The notes: generated by a model not told the origin, from the sequence alone. A stretch of 64,000 bases of DNA from JAXDMK01 sp963790325 (GCA_963790325.1 CAWBNY010000003.1:434001-498000); one strand, 5' to 3'; counted from the first letter of the stretch, positions 44,648-53,770 are shown. Translations and numbers: made by a program.

Positions 44648-45160
44648 CTAGTGGCGAGTCGGGAAACGGTGGACTGACACCGCGTAGTCGCCCCCGACGA
44701 ACGGCCGGCGATCCCACGTCGCCCACCGTTCGACCAGGTCGAGGCCGGCGGCCCGGCAATGGCCGTCGTAGGTGCCGAGGTCGAGGCGTCCGGGCTGGAG
44801 CTGGAACCCCGCCACCAGGGCCCCGCCCGGCCGGAGGTGACGGGCCATGGCGGCCACCACCGCCCCCTCCGTCCCCGGGGTGAGGAAGATCATCACGTTG
44901 CCGGCGAGCACGACGACGTCGAAAAAGCGGCCGACGTCGGTCTTGGCCAGGTCGGATTCGACCCACATGAGGTCGGGGGCCTTGTCCCGGGCCCCGGCCA
45001 GCATGGCCGGGTCAAGGTCGACGCCCACCACGTCGACGCCCCGCCGGGCCAGCTCGATCGCCACCCGTCCCGTCCCGCAACCGGCGTCGAGCACCGAACC
45101 AGGGCCGAGGCCCTCGACGAAATCGGCCTCCCCGTGGACGTTGCCGCCCTCCGCCGCCAT
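44648..45160 (-). CDS. SAM-dependent methyltransferase
   Basis: A class I methyltransferase: SVLDAGCGTGRVAIELARRG (SAM motif I), VDLDPAML and AMARHLRPGGALVAGFQL. The frame is open and conserved-looking for about 35 codons before this ATG (DAPRGPAYDERWARM), but no start codon exists there and a TAG closes it at about 45285. So either the true start is non-canonical or an upstream frameshift removed it. As listed it has 170 residues. Confidence 0.75.
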   Translation of the reverse strand: MAAEGGNVHGEADFVEGLGPGSVLDAGCGTGRVAIELARRGVDVVGVDLDPAMLAGARDKAPDLMWVESDLAKTDVGRFFDVVVLAGNVMIFLTPGTEGAVVAAMARHLRPGGALVAGFQLQPGRLDLGTYDGHCRAAGLDLVERWATWDRRPFVGGDYAVSVHRFPTRH

Positions 45161-45559
45161 CCGCGCCCACCGCTCGTCGTAGGCCGGGCCCCGCGGCGCG
45201 TCCTGGGCCAGCCACCGGTTCGGTTGGGTGCCATCGTCGATGTCCCATGATGACGTGAAACCGCGGCGTGAGCGGTCGTAGCCCTACCATCGGCGGATGG
45301 AGGCCCCACGGAGCCCACACCGGTGGCCGGCGATGGTCGCAGTCGTGCCGGCAGCGCTCCTCGGGCCGGGCGCCGCCCCCCTCACCCTCGCCGGTCGCGG
45401 GCGCGGCCGGTGCGTCACTCCGGTGGCGGTCGGCCCTCTGACGCACCGAGCCCATGGCCACGGGTCCGGGCGGCGGGCGCCCCCGCGCCTCCGGCTCGTC
45501 TGAACGTCACCGGCGCCGGACTCCGGCGCGCTGGCAACCGACCGGAAGGAGATGACCGT
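45161..45559. other. Leader region before the antiporter operon, with hairpin
   Basis: About 270 bases upstream of the antiporter regulator gene without a supported gene. GCGCCGG (45513-45519), 3-nt loop, CCGGCGC (45523-45529) forms a tight hairpin 30 bases before the start codon. It could be a terminator/attenuator. I cannot match it to a known riboswitch. Confidence 0.4.
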
Positions 45560-46060
45560 ATGACCCCCGAGGACGCGTCCGGAGTCATCCACGAGCAGGA
45601 GCTGCCCGGGATCGGGAAGCGGTACGACCAGGCCACGGAGGACGGGCAGGTGAGCGTCGTCATCCACCACAGCGGCCGGCGCGACCTCTATGTCACCGAG
45701 AGGGCCGGGCGCCAGCGGGAGCCGACGGTGGTGACCCTTACCGACGACCAGGCCCGCCGCCTGGGGGCGGTGCTGGCCGGGGCCTACTTCCAGCCCACCA
45801 TCGCCCAGCGCATCGAGGCGGTGGTGGGCGGGCTGGTCATCGACTGGGTGACGATGCGGACGGACTCGCCCGGCGTCGAGCGCAGCATCGCCGACCTCCA
45901 GGTCCGCCAGCACACCCGCATGACGATCGTCGCCATCCTCCGGGGCGAGCAGATGATCGTGGTGCCGGAGCCGTCCGAGGTTCTCCACGCCCAGGACAAG
46001 CTGGTGGTGATAGGGCGGCCGGAGGACCTGCCCGTCTTCATCCGCCACGTCGCCGGATGA
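45560..46060 (+). CDS. Cation:proton antiporter regulatory subunit (KhtT-like)
   Basis: A 166-residue protein: an N-terminal KhtT-like beta domain (LPGIGKRYDQATEDGQVSVV) and a C-terminal RCK_C/TrkA_C domain (VLHAQDKLVVIGRPEDLPVF) that senses nucleotides such as c-di-AMP. It regulates the antiporter encoded 10 bases downstream. RBS AAGGAG is well placed. Confidence 0.85.
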   Translation: MTPEDASGVIHEQELPGIGKRYDQATEDGQVSVVIHHSGRRDLYVTERAGRQREPTVVTLTDDQARRLGAVLAGAYFQPTIAQRIEAVVGGLVIDWVTMRTDSPGVERSIADLQVRQHTRMTIVAILRGEQMIVVPEPSEVLHAQDKLVVIGRPEDLPVFIRHVAG

Positions 46061-46070
46061 CGGGGCTGGG

Positions 46071-47339
46071 ATGACCCCCATCCTCGCCGCCGGGACCGAC
46101 GTCGGGCGGGAGCTGGTCGCCCTCGGCGGCGCCCTGCTGGTGGCCGCGTTCCTGGCCCGGGCCGGGCGCCGCATCCGCCTGCCCACCATCCCCCTGTTCA
46201 TGGCCGCCGGCATCCTGGCCGGGCCCCACACGCCGGGGCCGATCCTGTTCCTCGACCCGGCCGACATCTCACTGCTGGCCACCATCGGGCTGGTCCTGCT
46301 CCTGTTCCACCTGGGCCTGGAGTTCTCCCTCGACGACCTCACCGCCGGCGGTCGCAAGCTGGCCATCGCCGGCGGCTTCTACCTCGTCCTCAACCTCGGC
46401 CTCGGTGTGGTGCTGGGCACCGGGCTGGGATGGGGCGGGCGGGAGACGCTGGTCATCGCCGGCATCGTCGGGATCTCGTCGTCGGCCATCGTCACCAAGC
46501 TGCTGGTGGAGCTGCGGCGGCTGGCCAACCCGGAGACGAGGATGCTCCTCGGGATCATCGTGGTGGAGGACGTCTTCCTCGCCATCTACCTGGCCTTCCT
46601 CCAGCCGGCCCTGGGCGCCAGCCCGGCCGGGCTCGACGCCGCCCTTGCCGTCACCCGGGCCATGGCCTTCCTGGTCCTCATGTTCTCGCTGGCCCGGTGG
46701 GGACGGGCGGCCATGAGCCGGCTGCTGTCGACCCGCGACGACGAGCTGCTCACCGTGGGCTTCGTGGGCTTCGCCATCCTGGTGGCGGGCGTGGCCGCCA
46801 ACTTCGGCGTGTCGGAGGCCATCGGGGCGTTCCTGGCCGGACAGGTGGTGGCCGGCACGGCGGTGGCTCCCCGCGTCGAGCACCTGGTCCTGCCGTTGCG
46901 CGACCTGCTGGCGGCCGTCTTCTTCTTCGCCTTCGGGCTGTCGGTCGACCCGGCCGCCCTGGCCGACGTGGCCGTCCCGGTGGGGATCGCGGTATGCCTG
47001 ACCGTCGTGGGGAACCTGCTGGCGGGGGTGGTGGCGGCCCGCCTGCAGGGCTTCGGACGGCGGGAGGCGGCCAACATCGGGCTGAGCATCCTGGCCCGGG
47101 GCGAGTTCTCCCTGATCCTGGCCAGCCTGGCCGTGGCCGCCGGCCTCGACAGCCGGCTGGGCCCGTTCGCCGCCGCCTATGTGCTGGTGCTGGCCGTCGC
47201 CGGGCCCCTCGCCGCATCACGGTCCGACGTGCTGGCCCGGGTGCTACCCCACCGTCTGTTCCCGCGGGCGCTACCTTCGACAGAAGGGAGTCCCCCACAT
47301 CTCGTCCCGCCCGCCCCCACCGGAGGAGCGTCCCCATGA
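46071..47339 (+). CDS. CPA2-family cation:proton antiporter (KhtU-like)
   Basis: A 422-residue membrane protein with about 12 helices: LLLFHLGLEFSLDDL, SSSAIVTKLLVELRRLANPE, VVEDVFLAIYLAFLQPALGA and ARGEFSLILASLA match KefB/KhtU antiporters (Glu-Asp in the ion site). There is no C-terminal RCK domain, as expected with a separate KhtT-like subunit. It should expel K+ or Na+ in exchange for H+. Confidence 0.88.
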   Translation: MTPILAAGTDVGRELVALGGALLVAAFLARAGRRIRLPTIPLFMAAGILAGPHTPGPILFLDPADISLLATIGLVLLLFHLGLEFSLDDLTAGGRKLAIAGGFYLVLNLGLGVVLGTGLGWGGRETLVIAGIVGISSSAIVTKLLVELRRLANPETRMLLGIIVVEDVFLAIYLAFLQPALGASPAGLDAALAVTRAMAFLVLMFSLARWGRAAMSRLLSTRDDELLTVGFVGFAILVAGVAANFGVSEAIGAFLAGQVVAGTAVAPRVEHLVLPLRDLLAAVFFFAFGLSVDPAALADVAVPVGIAVCLTVVGNLLAGVVAARLQGFGRREAANIGLSILARGEFSLILASLAVAAGLDSRLGPFAAAYVLVLAVAGPLAASRSDVLARVLPHRLFPRALPSTEGSPPHLVPPAPTGGASP

Positions 47340-47764
47340 CCCCCCGCACCCGGACCCAGTCCCGCCCGACCCCGTTGCGGAGTCCCCAGCAGGCGATCGG
47401 CCTGTTCCTCGGCGCAGCCGTGCTGGCGGTGCTGATCGTGGCTCCCTCGCTGGCGCCGGCGACCTTCGTCCCCCGCCTGCAGATCGACAACTCCACCGCC
47501 TTCGCGGTCAACGTCGACGTGGCCGGTCCCGACCGGGACGGGTGGTTCCAACTGGGCACGGTGGCCCGGGAGACGGAGGGGTTGCTGGAGGAGGTGGCCG
47601 ATCCCGGCGCCACATGGGTGTTCCGCTTCACCTACGCCGGCGTCGACGCCGGCGAGCTGGAGATCCTCCGCTCCGACCTCCAGGCCGCGGGCTGGCAGTT
47701 CGCCGTCCCCGCCGAGGTCGGGACGCGGTTGTCCGCCGCCGGGCTGGAGGCCTCGGCGAGGTAG
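47336..47764 (+). CDS. Small membrane-anchored extracytoplasmic protein
   Basis: A 142-residue protein with one N-terminal membrane helix (AIGLFLGAAVLAVLIVAPSL) and a small beta-rich domain (LQIDNSTAFAVNVDVAGPDR). Its ATG overlaps the antiporter stop (ATGA) with GGAGGAG upstream, so it is part of the operon. Family unknown. Confidence 0.65.
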   Translation: MTPRTRTQSRPTPLRSPQQAIGLFLGAAVLAVLIVAPSLAPATFVPRLQIDNSTAFAVNVDVAGPDRDGWFQLGTVARETEGLLEEVADPGATWVFRFTYAGVDAGELEILRSDLQAAGWQFAVPAEVGTRLSAAGLEASAR

Positions 47765-47772
47765 TCAGGGGG

Positions 47773-49239
47773 TCAGGCGGCGGAGCGGCCAGCCACGCAC
47801 GGGTCGTGGCAGGGCTGGTCGACGCTCGCCTGCGCCGTCGGCTCGACATGAGCCCCGTCCCGGATGGTGACGAAGGCCACCAGCCCTCCGAGGACCGACA
47901 GCGTTGCGCCCACCCCCATGGCCCGGCGGACGCCGGCGGTGAGGGACTCGGGGCCGGCAGCCAGATCGAGGCCGACCACGGCCGGGAGCACGGCCACCGC
48001 CAGCAACCCCGCCACCCGGGCGACAGCGTTGTTCACGCCCGACGCCACGCCCATGTGGTCGTCGTCGACGGCGGCCAGCACCGCCGCCGTCAACGGGGCC
48101 ACGGTCGTCGCCAGGCCGAGGCCGAACACGACGACGGCCGGCACGACGTCGCCCAGGTAGCCCGCCCCCGGCCCGACCCGGCCCAGGAGCACCAAGCCCA
48201 CGGCCACGACCAGCGGTCCGGCCGTCATCGGCCATCGGGGCCCGATCCGCTGGGCCAGGGCACCCATGCGGGGCGACAGCAGCAGCATGATCAGCGTCAC
48301 CGGCAGCAGGGCCGCTCCTGCCTCCAGGGCCGAGTAGCCGAGGACGAGCTGCAACTCGAGCACGAAGAGGAAAAGGGTGCCACCGAGGCCGGCGTACACC
48401 GCCAGCGTCGTGAGGTTGGCTCCGGTGAACTGCCGGGAGCGGAACATCCCGAGGGGCAGCATCGGCCGCCGGCTCCCCCGCTCGACGACGACGAACGCCA
48501 CCAGTGCCGCCACGCCGACGCCGGCCGCCGCCACCTCCGCCGGCCCGAATCCGCCCGCCCCCTCGATGAGGGCGAAGGCGAGGGCGGCCATCCCGATCGA
48601 GACGGTGACCGCGCCGGCCACGTCCGGCGGTCCGGGACTGGCGACGGGCCGGCTCTCGGGCACGTGGCGGAGCGTCACGAACCCGGCCAAAGCGGCCAGG
48701 GGCAGGTTGATCACGAAGATCGTCCGCCACGAGACGGCGTCGATCAGCCACCCGCCGAGGAACGGCCCGAGGGCGGCGGTGGCCCCGGCCAGGGCCGACC
48801 ACGCCCCGATGGCCCGGGCCCGGTCGTCGGGATGGAAGATCGACGAGATCAGGGCCAGGCTGCCGGGGACGAGCATCGCCGCCCCCACCCCCTGCACGGC
48901 CCGGGCCACCACCAGCAGCTGGATGTTCGGCGCCAGGCCGCACAGCAACGACGCCGCGGTGAAGGCCGCCATCCCCAGCAGGTAGACCCGCCGCCGGCCG
49001 TACTGGTCGCCCAGGGAGCCCCCCAGCAGCAGGAGGCTGGCCAGGGTGACGAGGTAGGCGTCCAGCGTCCACTGGAGGCCGGACAGGCCCGCGTCGAGGT
49101 CGGACGCGATCGCCGGCAGAGCCACGTTGACCACCGTGCCGTCGAGGAACGCCATCCCCGAACCCAGGACGGTGGCGAGTATGACCCACCGCCCGGTGGC
49201 GCTGCCCAGTCGGACCGAGGCGGGCTGCGGGACGGTCAG
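47773..49239 (-). CDS. DHA2-type MFS multidrug exporter
   Basis: A protein of about 488 residues with 14 membrane helices: motif C-like GSGMAFLDGTVVNVALPAIA, motif A GGSLGDQYGRRRVYLLGM, and RAVQGVGAAMLVPGSLALIS match the DHA2/EmrB group. It exports drugs with the proton gradient. No ATG, GTG or TTG exists before helix 1; a CTG at 49239 overlapping the TGA of the upstream gene is the best start. The next ATG would cut into the first helix. Confidence 0.85.
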   Translation of the reverse strand: MTVPQPASVRLGSATGRWVILATVLGSGMAFLDGTVVNVALPAIASDLDAGLSGLQWTLDAYLVTLASLLLLGGSLGDQYGRRRVYLLGMAAFTAASLLCGLAPNIQLLVVARAVQGVGAAMLVPGSLALISSIFHPDDRARAIGAWSALAGATAALGPFLGGWLIDAVSWRTIFVINLPLAALAGFVTLRHVPESRPVASPGPPDVAGAVTVSIGMAALAFALIEGAGGFGPAEVAAAGVGVAALVAFVVVERGSRRPMLPLGMFRSRQFTGANLTTLAVYAGLGGTLFLFVLELQLVLGYSALEAGAALLPVTLIMLLLSPRMGALAQRIGPRWPMTAGPLVVAVGLVLLGRVGPGAGYLGDVVPAVVVFGLGLATTVAPLTAAVLAAVDDDHMGVASGVNNAVARVAGLLAVAVLPAVVGLDLAAGPESLTAGVRRAMGVGATLSVLGGLVAFVTIRDGAHVEPTAQASVDQPCHDPCVAGRSAA

Positions 49240-50075
49240 CCGAAGCCCCGTTTGTCCTGCTTGAGCGCGGTGTCGACGCTGAGGGCGGAGGCGACCACCA
49301 GGCTGCGCAGGGGGTCCTCCAGCGGGCGCTTGATCTGGACCACGTAGTTGTCGGCGGTGGTGAACATGGTCTTGGCCAGGCCTTCCCACGTCTTGGTGAT
49401 GCGGGCGATCTCCTCGCCGTGCTCGTCCTGGATGTTGAAGTTCCAGGCCCGCCAGTTCTCGGCGTTGATCGAGCCCAGCCTGTGGCCGCCCGCCTCCAGG
49501 CCGAAGCGGATCTTGCCCACCATGTTCTCCTGGACGATCTGGCCGATCTCGTTGGCCGACCCGTCCTCCACCACGATGCGGGACTTCATGAGCTTGGCCG
49601 GCCGGGTGAGGGCGAGCACGGGCGTGCCGTTCATGTCGACGATCTGCAGCTTGTGGGTCATGAACTGGTCGAGGCTGCTCACCAACCGCAGCACCTTCTT
49701 GGCCGTGCTCTGCCCGACCTGGCGCACGGCCCCCACCTGGTTGCCGGCCTGGTCGTAGATGGCGTACTCGTTGTTGAGCTCGATGAGCTTGGCCTTCTGG
49801 TTGACCACCAGCACCGGCTCGGTGAACAGCGTCCCCCCGCCCCCGCCGCCCACCGCCCCGCCCGCGGCCTTGGCCCTGGCCACGTCGGACTGGATCTTCT
49901 CCGCCGGCCGCTTCACCGTCGGCACCCGCGACTCGCCGCCGGGCGGGTCGACCGACTGGCGCCCGTGCGACGCCACGTGCTCGGTCCACCGGGTGCCGTC
50001 GAAGTACCGCACCTCGTGGCGTCCGTACGGGTCCGGGTACCAGTCCGGCCCCTGCCGCCCACCGTCTCCGCTCAT
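49236..50075 (-). CDS. DUF2510 + LURP-one/scramblase-like protein
   Basis: A 279-residue protein. Residues about 10-35 are a DUF2510 module (WYPDPYGRHEVRYFDGTRWT). After a Gly-rich linker comes a LURP-one/phospholipid-scramblase-like beta barrel (VLVVNQKAKLIELNNEYAIY, IRFGLEAGGHRLG). These domains bind lipids or membranes; function unknown. The ATG at 50075 is preferred; the frame is open further up to 50240. Confidence 0.75.
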   Translation of the reverse strand: MSGDGGRQGPDWYPDPYGRHEVRYFDGTRWTEHVASHGRQSVDPPGGESRVPTVKRPAEKIQSDVARAKAAGGAVGGGGGGTLFTEPVLVVNQKAKLIELNNEYAIYDQAGNQVGAVRQVGQSTAKKVLRLVSSLDQFMTHKLQIVDMNGTPVLALTRPAKLMKSRIVVEDGSANEIGQIVQENMVGKIRFGLEAGGHRLGSINAENWRAWNFNIQDEHGEEIARITKTWEGLAKTMFTTADNYVVQIKRPLEDPLRSLVVASALSVDTALKQDKRGFG

Positions 50076-50175
50076 CCGGTCACGGTACCCCGGCCCTTTC
50101 GGACGACGGCCAGCGCCCCTGCTCGGCCTGCGGAGCGGTGACGGTCGGGGGACCGGGGCCGTAGCATGCAGCGGG

Positions 50176-50271
50176 ATGTGGGGTGCCGCCGACGATGCCC
50201 TCCGGGCCGGCTTCGGGTCGGGCGACGATGTGGTTGCCACCCGGCGTCAGCGAGAGGCGGACCCGCGGTGA
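50176..50271 (+). CDS. Short ORF coupled to the next small ORF
   Basis: A 31-residue frame, MWGAADDALRAGFGSGDDVV at its start. Its TGA overlaps the GTG of the next small ORF (GTGA). Low confidence as a protein; possibly a leader for translation of mtnA. Confidence 0.3.
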   Translation: MWGAADDALRAGFGSGDDVVATRRQREADPR

Positions 50272-50450
50272 GCGGGCTGCGGCCGTCGGCGTGCGCCGCG
50301 CTCGGGTGGTGGGGCGCGGCGCTGACCCTCGGGCTGCCTTCCGGCCCGGAGCGGACGGCCGGCCTGTCCCACCCGGCCGGATGGCCCCGCCGCCGGGAGC
50401 CGGTCGACGAGGCCGGCCTCCACGACCGCCGTACGCTCACCTCCGACTAG
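50268..50450 (+). CDS. Small ORF immediately before mtnA
   Basis: A 60-residue frame starting with a GTG inside the previous stop and ending in TAG directly before the GTG of mtnA with no gap. It has Ala/Gly and Arg/Pro-rich sequence and no recognised domain. The tight coupling suggests reinitiation, but the protein itself is uncertain. Confidence 0.35.
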   Translation: MSGLRPSACAALGWWGAALTLGLPSGPERTAGLSHPAGWPRRREPVDEAGLHDRRTLTSD

Positions 50451-51461
50451 GTGGCCGCCCTCGACGACCCCATCCCGCCCACCATCGAGTGGCGCGACGG
50501 CCGGGTGCGGATGATCGACCAGCGGCTCCTCCCGGGCCGGCTGGCGATGCTCGAGGCCGCCACCGTCGAGGAGCTGTGCGTGGCCATCCGGGAGCTGGCG
50601 GTGCGGGGGGCGCCCGCCCTGGGCGTGGCCGGGGCCATGGGCGTGGCCCTGGCCGCGGCCGCCGGGCTCGACCTCGACCAGGCCGCAGCCGCCATCTGCG
50701 CCACCCGCCCGACGGCGGTCAACCTGGCCTGGGGCGTGGCCCGGGCCCGGGCCGCAGCCGACCCGGTGGCGGAGGCGCAGGCGGTGGCGGCAGAGGACGT
50801 CGCCCGCAACCGCCGCCTGGGGGCCCATGGCGCGACACTCCTGCCGGTCGGCGGCCGGGTCCTCACCCACTGCAACGCCGGGGCCCTGGCCTGCGCCGGC
50901 TACGGCACCGCCCTCGGCGTCATCCGGGCCGCCCACGAGCAGGGTCGGGCGCCGAAGGTGTGGGTGGACGAGACCCGCCCCGTCCTCCAGGGCGCCCGCC
51001 TCACCGCCTGGGAGCTCGACCGCCTGGGCATCCCCGCCACCCTGGTGGCGGACGGGATGGCGGCCGGGCTGATGGCCGCGGGCGAGGTCGACTGCGTCGT
51101 GGTCGGCGCCGACCGGATCGCAGCCAACGGCGACGTGGCCAACAAGGTCGGCACCTACGGGGTGGCGGTGCTGGCCGCCTACCACGGGGTGCCCTTCTAC
51201 GTCGCCGCCCCCACGTCGACGATCGACCTGGCCTGCCCGAGCGGGGCCGCCATCCCCATCGAGCAGCGGGCGGCGGAGGAGGTGACCATGGTGGCCGGCC
51301 ACCGCATCGCGCCGGAGGGGGTGGCGGTCGACAACCGGGCCTTCGATGTCACCCCCGCCGCCCTCGTCACCGCCATCGTCACCGAGGAGGGAGTGGCCCG
51401 CCCGTCCTACGCCGAGTCCCTGGCCGCCCTCTGCCGACCGGCCGCCGCCACCGAGGGTTGA
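50451..51461 (+). CDS. mtnA: S-methyl-5-thioribose-1-phosphate isomerase
   Basis: A 336-residue protein matching MtnA/eIF2B-like isomerases: RGAPALGVAGAMGVALA, VLTHCNAGALACAGYGTALG (Cys of the active site), VWVDETRPVLQGARLTAWEL, and VVVGADRIAANGDVANKVGT (Asp of the active site). It converts methylthioribose-1-phosphate to methylthioribulose-1-phosphate in methionine salvage. Other pathway genes are not nearby. Confidence 0.92.
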   Translation: MAALDDPIPPTIEWRDGRVRMIDQRLLPGRLAMLEAATVEELCVAIRELAVRGAPALGVAGAMGVALAAAAGLDLDQAAAAICATRPTAVNLAWGVARARAAADPVAEAQAVAAEDVARNRRLGAHGATLLPVGGRVLTHCNAGALACAGYGTALGVIRAAHEQGRAPKVWVDETRPVLQGARLTAWELDRLGIPATLVADGMAAGLMAAGEVDCVVVGADRIAANGDVANKVGTYGVAVLAAYHGVPFYVAAPTSTIDLACPSGAAIPIEQRAAEEVTMVAGHRIAPEGVAVDNRAFDVTPAALVTAIVTEEGVARPSYAESLAALCRPAAATEG

Positions 51462-51492
51462 GCCTCCGGCCGGCCGGGCCGGATCGGGTGGT

Positions 51493-51511
51493 CGACCGGC
51501 AACGCCGGTCG
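51493..51511. terminator. Hairpin between convergent genes
   Basis: CGACCGGC (51493-51500), loop AAC, GCCGGTCG (51504-51511), between convergent mtnA and the SRAP gene. No T-tract. Confidence 0.5.
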
Positions 51512-51514
51512 GGC

Positions 51515-52219
51515 TCAGAACAGGCTGGCCGGCTCCTCGGCCTCGGCCACCTCGGCCACCAGGTCGGCGTCGTCGTCGGCCACGCTGTTGACCCGAGTCC
51601 CGACCGGGTGGAGGCGGAGGTAGCCCGCCTCCGCCGGCCGGAGGAGGGGGAGCACGCCCTCGGCGTCGACCACCAGTGGGTCGAGCCACCGCGCCCGACC
51701 GGCCTCCGTGGCCAGGACCGCCGGCATCCGGTCGTGGAGGCGGGCCACCTCCTCGTTGGCGGCAACGGTCACGATCGTCACCGTCACCAGGGGCTCGCCG
51801 TCGGCGGAGACCCACCGGTCCCAGAGGCCGGCCAGCACCAGCGGGCCGCCCCCGTCCGCCGACAGGAACCACGGCTGGCGGCCCGTCGGGAGGCGCTTCC
51901 ACTCGTAGAAGCCGTCGACCGGGACGAGGCAGCGGCGGCGGCGGACGAGGTCGGAGAAGGCGGGCCGTTCCCGCAGCGACTCGGCCCGGGCGTTGATCGG
52001 GCGGGGCCCTGACGACGGGTCGGACGACCACGACGGAACCAGGCCCCACCGCATCGCGCCCAGCCGCCGGGCGCCGGCCCGGGTGCCGGCGACCACGTAG
52101 AGCTCCCGCCCGGGGGCGACGTTCCAGCGCGGGCCCAGGTCGGGGGCGACGACGTCGTCGACCTGCATCCAGTCGACCAGCTGGGTGACGGAGCTGCTGG
52201 ACACGACACGGCCGCACAC
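51515..52219 (-). CDS. SRAP-domain protein (YedK/HMCES-like)
   Basis: A 234-residue protein: start MCGRVV with catalytic Cys2, NVAPG, RWGLVPSW, NARAESLRERPAF (Asn and Glu), CLVPVDGFYEWKR and HDRMPAVL (His). SRAP proteins form a covalent link with abasic sites in single-stranded DNA to protect them. The GTG start lies in the loop of a 12-bp hairpin. Confidence 0.92.
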   Translation of the reverse strand: MCGRVVSSSSVTQLVDWMQVDDVVAPDLGPRWNVAPGRELYVVAGTRAGARRLGAMRWGLVPSWSSDPSSGPRPINARAESLRERPAFSDLVRRRRCLVPVDGFYEWKRLPTGRQPWFLSADGGGPLVLAGLWDRWVSADGEPLVTVTIVTVAANEEVARLHDRMPAVLATEAGRARWLDPLVVDAEGVLPLLRPAEAGYLRLHPVGTRVNSVADDDADLVAEVAEAEEPASLF

Positions 52220-52245
52220 CCTGCCGAGGGTACGCGGCCGTGTCG
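52204..52245 (-). promoter_or_regulatory. 12-bp hairpin around the SRAP gene start
   Basis: CGACACGGCCGC (52204-52215) pairs with GCGGCCGTGTCG (52234-52245). On the minus-strand transcript the GTG start (52219-52217) falls in the 18-nt loop and codons 2-5 in the stem. It may end transcription from the upstream gene or control translation of the SRAP gene. Confidence 0.5.
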
Positions 52246-52250
52246 GCGAA

Positions 52251-52529
52251 TCAGTTGCGCACGCCCCGGCGGCTGTTGACGGCGTTGTAGATGAGCAGGA
52301 CGATGACCGCCCCGATCACGGAGCCGATCAGGCCCACGGGGTGGATGCCGAGGTCCTCGCCGTCGCTGCGGAACAGCACGTCGGCCAGGAAGCCGCCCAC
52401 GAACGAGCCGACGATGCCGAGCAGGATGGTGGCGCCGATCCCCATCGGGTCGCGCCCGGGGACGAGCAGGCGGGCGAGGGCGCCGGCGATGAGGCCGACG
52501 ACGACGAGTCCCAGGATGAAGCCGATCAT
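52251..52529 (-). CDS. GlsB/YeaQ/YmgE-type small membrane protein
   Basis: A 92-residue protein with three membrane helices and the family's Gly-rich pattern (GLIAGALARLLVPGRDPMGI, ATILLGIVGSFVGGFLADVL). The family is linked to stress responses. It precedes the SRAP gene on the same strand. Confidence 0.85.
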   Translation of the reverse strand: MIGFILGLVVVGLIAGALARLLVPGRDPMGIGATILLGIVGSFVGGFLADVLFRSDGEDLGIHPVGLIGSVIGAVIVLLIYNAVNSRRGVRN

Positions 52530-52594
52530 GAGGTCTCCTGACCTGACGGGGAGGTGTCAACGATGTGGCCGGATAGGTTCCCGGCGCCCCGGGG

Positions 52595-53770
52595 GTGCAA
52601 ACTCGGCGGGTGCGCCGCCCGCCTACCGTCCACGGGCTGCTCCTCGCCGCAGTACTCCCCCTGGTGCTGGCCACCGTGGTCGGCCTCGCCGTCCTGTGGC
52701 CCGACGGCGACGCCGTGCGTCGGCCGACGAGCTTCGGTCCGCCCGCCCAGCTGGTCGACGGCACCGTGGTCGCCGACCGGGAGGTCCCCTGCGACGGGAC
52801 GCCCCAGGGGGTGGCCAACGCCTGCCGGGTGGCCACTGTCCGCCTCACCGAGGGCCCGGAAAAGGGGCGGACGACCGACCTCGACCTCTTCGACGGACCC
52901 GGGCAGCCCCGGCTGCGCACCGGTGACGGGGTCGTCCTGGGCCGGGCCGGCGACCGGGGCCGGGTGGACTACTACTTCGCCGATTTCCAGCGCCGGACGC
53001 CGCTGCTGGGGCTGGGCCTGGTGTTCTCGGTGGCGGTGGTCGCCATCGGGCGCATGCGGGGGCTGGCCGCCCTGCTCGGCCTGGGGCTGAGCTTCGTCCT
53101 GCTGGTGGCGTTCGTCCTGCCCGCCATCCTCGCCGGGAGCAACCCGCTGCTGGTCGCCATCGTGGGCTCGTCGGCGATCATGTTCGTTCTGATGTACCTG
53201 GCCCACGGGGTCAATCCCAAGACCACGACCGCGCTCCTGGGCACCCTGGTCAGCCTCGCCCTCACCGGCGTGCTGGCCGCCCTGTTCGTCGACCTGGCCC
53301 AGGTGGCCCAGGTCACCACCGAGGAGACGGCCTACCTGCAGATCAGCGCGTCACAGGTCAGCCTGCAGGGAATCCTCCTGGGGGGGATCATCATCGGCTC
53401 CCTGGGCGTGCTCAACGACGTCACCGTCACCCAGGCGTCGGCGGTGTGGGCGCTGCGGGAGTCCGACCCCTCGGCCGGCGCCGGCGACCTCTACCGGCGG
53501 GCCATGCGGATCGGCCGCGACCACATCGCGTCCACCGTCGACACCCTGGTCCTGGCCTACGCCGGGGCCTCGCTGCCCCTCCTGCTGCTCTTCACCCTCG
53601 CCAGCCGGCCCATCGGCGACGTGGTCACGGGCGGTCTGGTGGCGGAGGAGATCGTGCGCACCCTCGTCGGCGGCATCGGGCTGGTGGCGTCGGTGCCGGT
53701 GACGACCGGCCTGGCCGCCCTCGTCGCCACCCGTGCGCCGCAGGTGAACGGGGGCCAGGTCGCCGCCTAG
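52595..53770 (+). CDS. YibE/F-family membrane protein
   Basis: A 391-residue protein. After an N-terminal helix and an extracytoplasmic beta domain come about seven helices with LLGTLVSLALTGVLAALFVD and GIIIGSLGVLNDVTVTQASA, typical of YibE/F proteins, whose function is unknown. GTG start at 52595; a second GTG five codons later is possible. Confidence 0.85.
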   Translation: MQTRRVRRPPTVHGLLLAAVLPLVLATVVGLAVLWPDGDAVRRPTSFGPPAQLVDGTVVADREVPCDGTPQGVANACRVATVRLTEGPEKGRTTDLDLFDGPGQPRLRTGDGVVLGRAGDRGRVDYYFADFQRRTPLLGLGLVFSVAVVAIGRMRGLAALLGLGLSFVLLVAFVLPAILAGSNPLLVAIVGSSAIMFVLMYLAHGVNPKTTTALLGTLVSLALTGVLAALFVDLAQVAQVTTEETAYLQISASQVSLQGILLGGIIIGSLGVLNDVTVTQASAVWALRESDPSAGAGDLYRRAMRIGRDHIASTVDTLVLAYAGASLPLLLLFTLASRPIGDVVTGGLVAEEIVRTLVGGIGLVASVPVTTGLAALVATRAPQVNGGQVAA

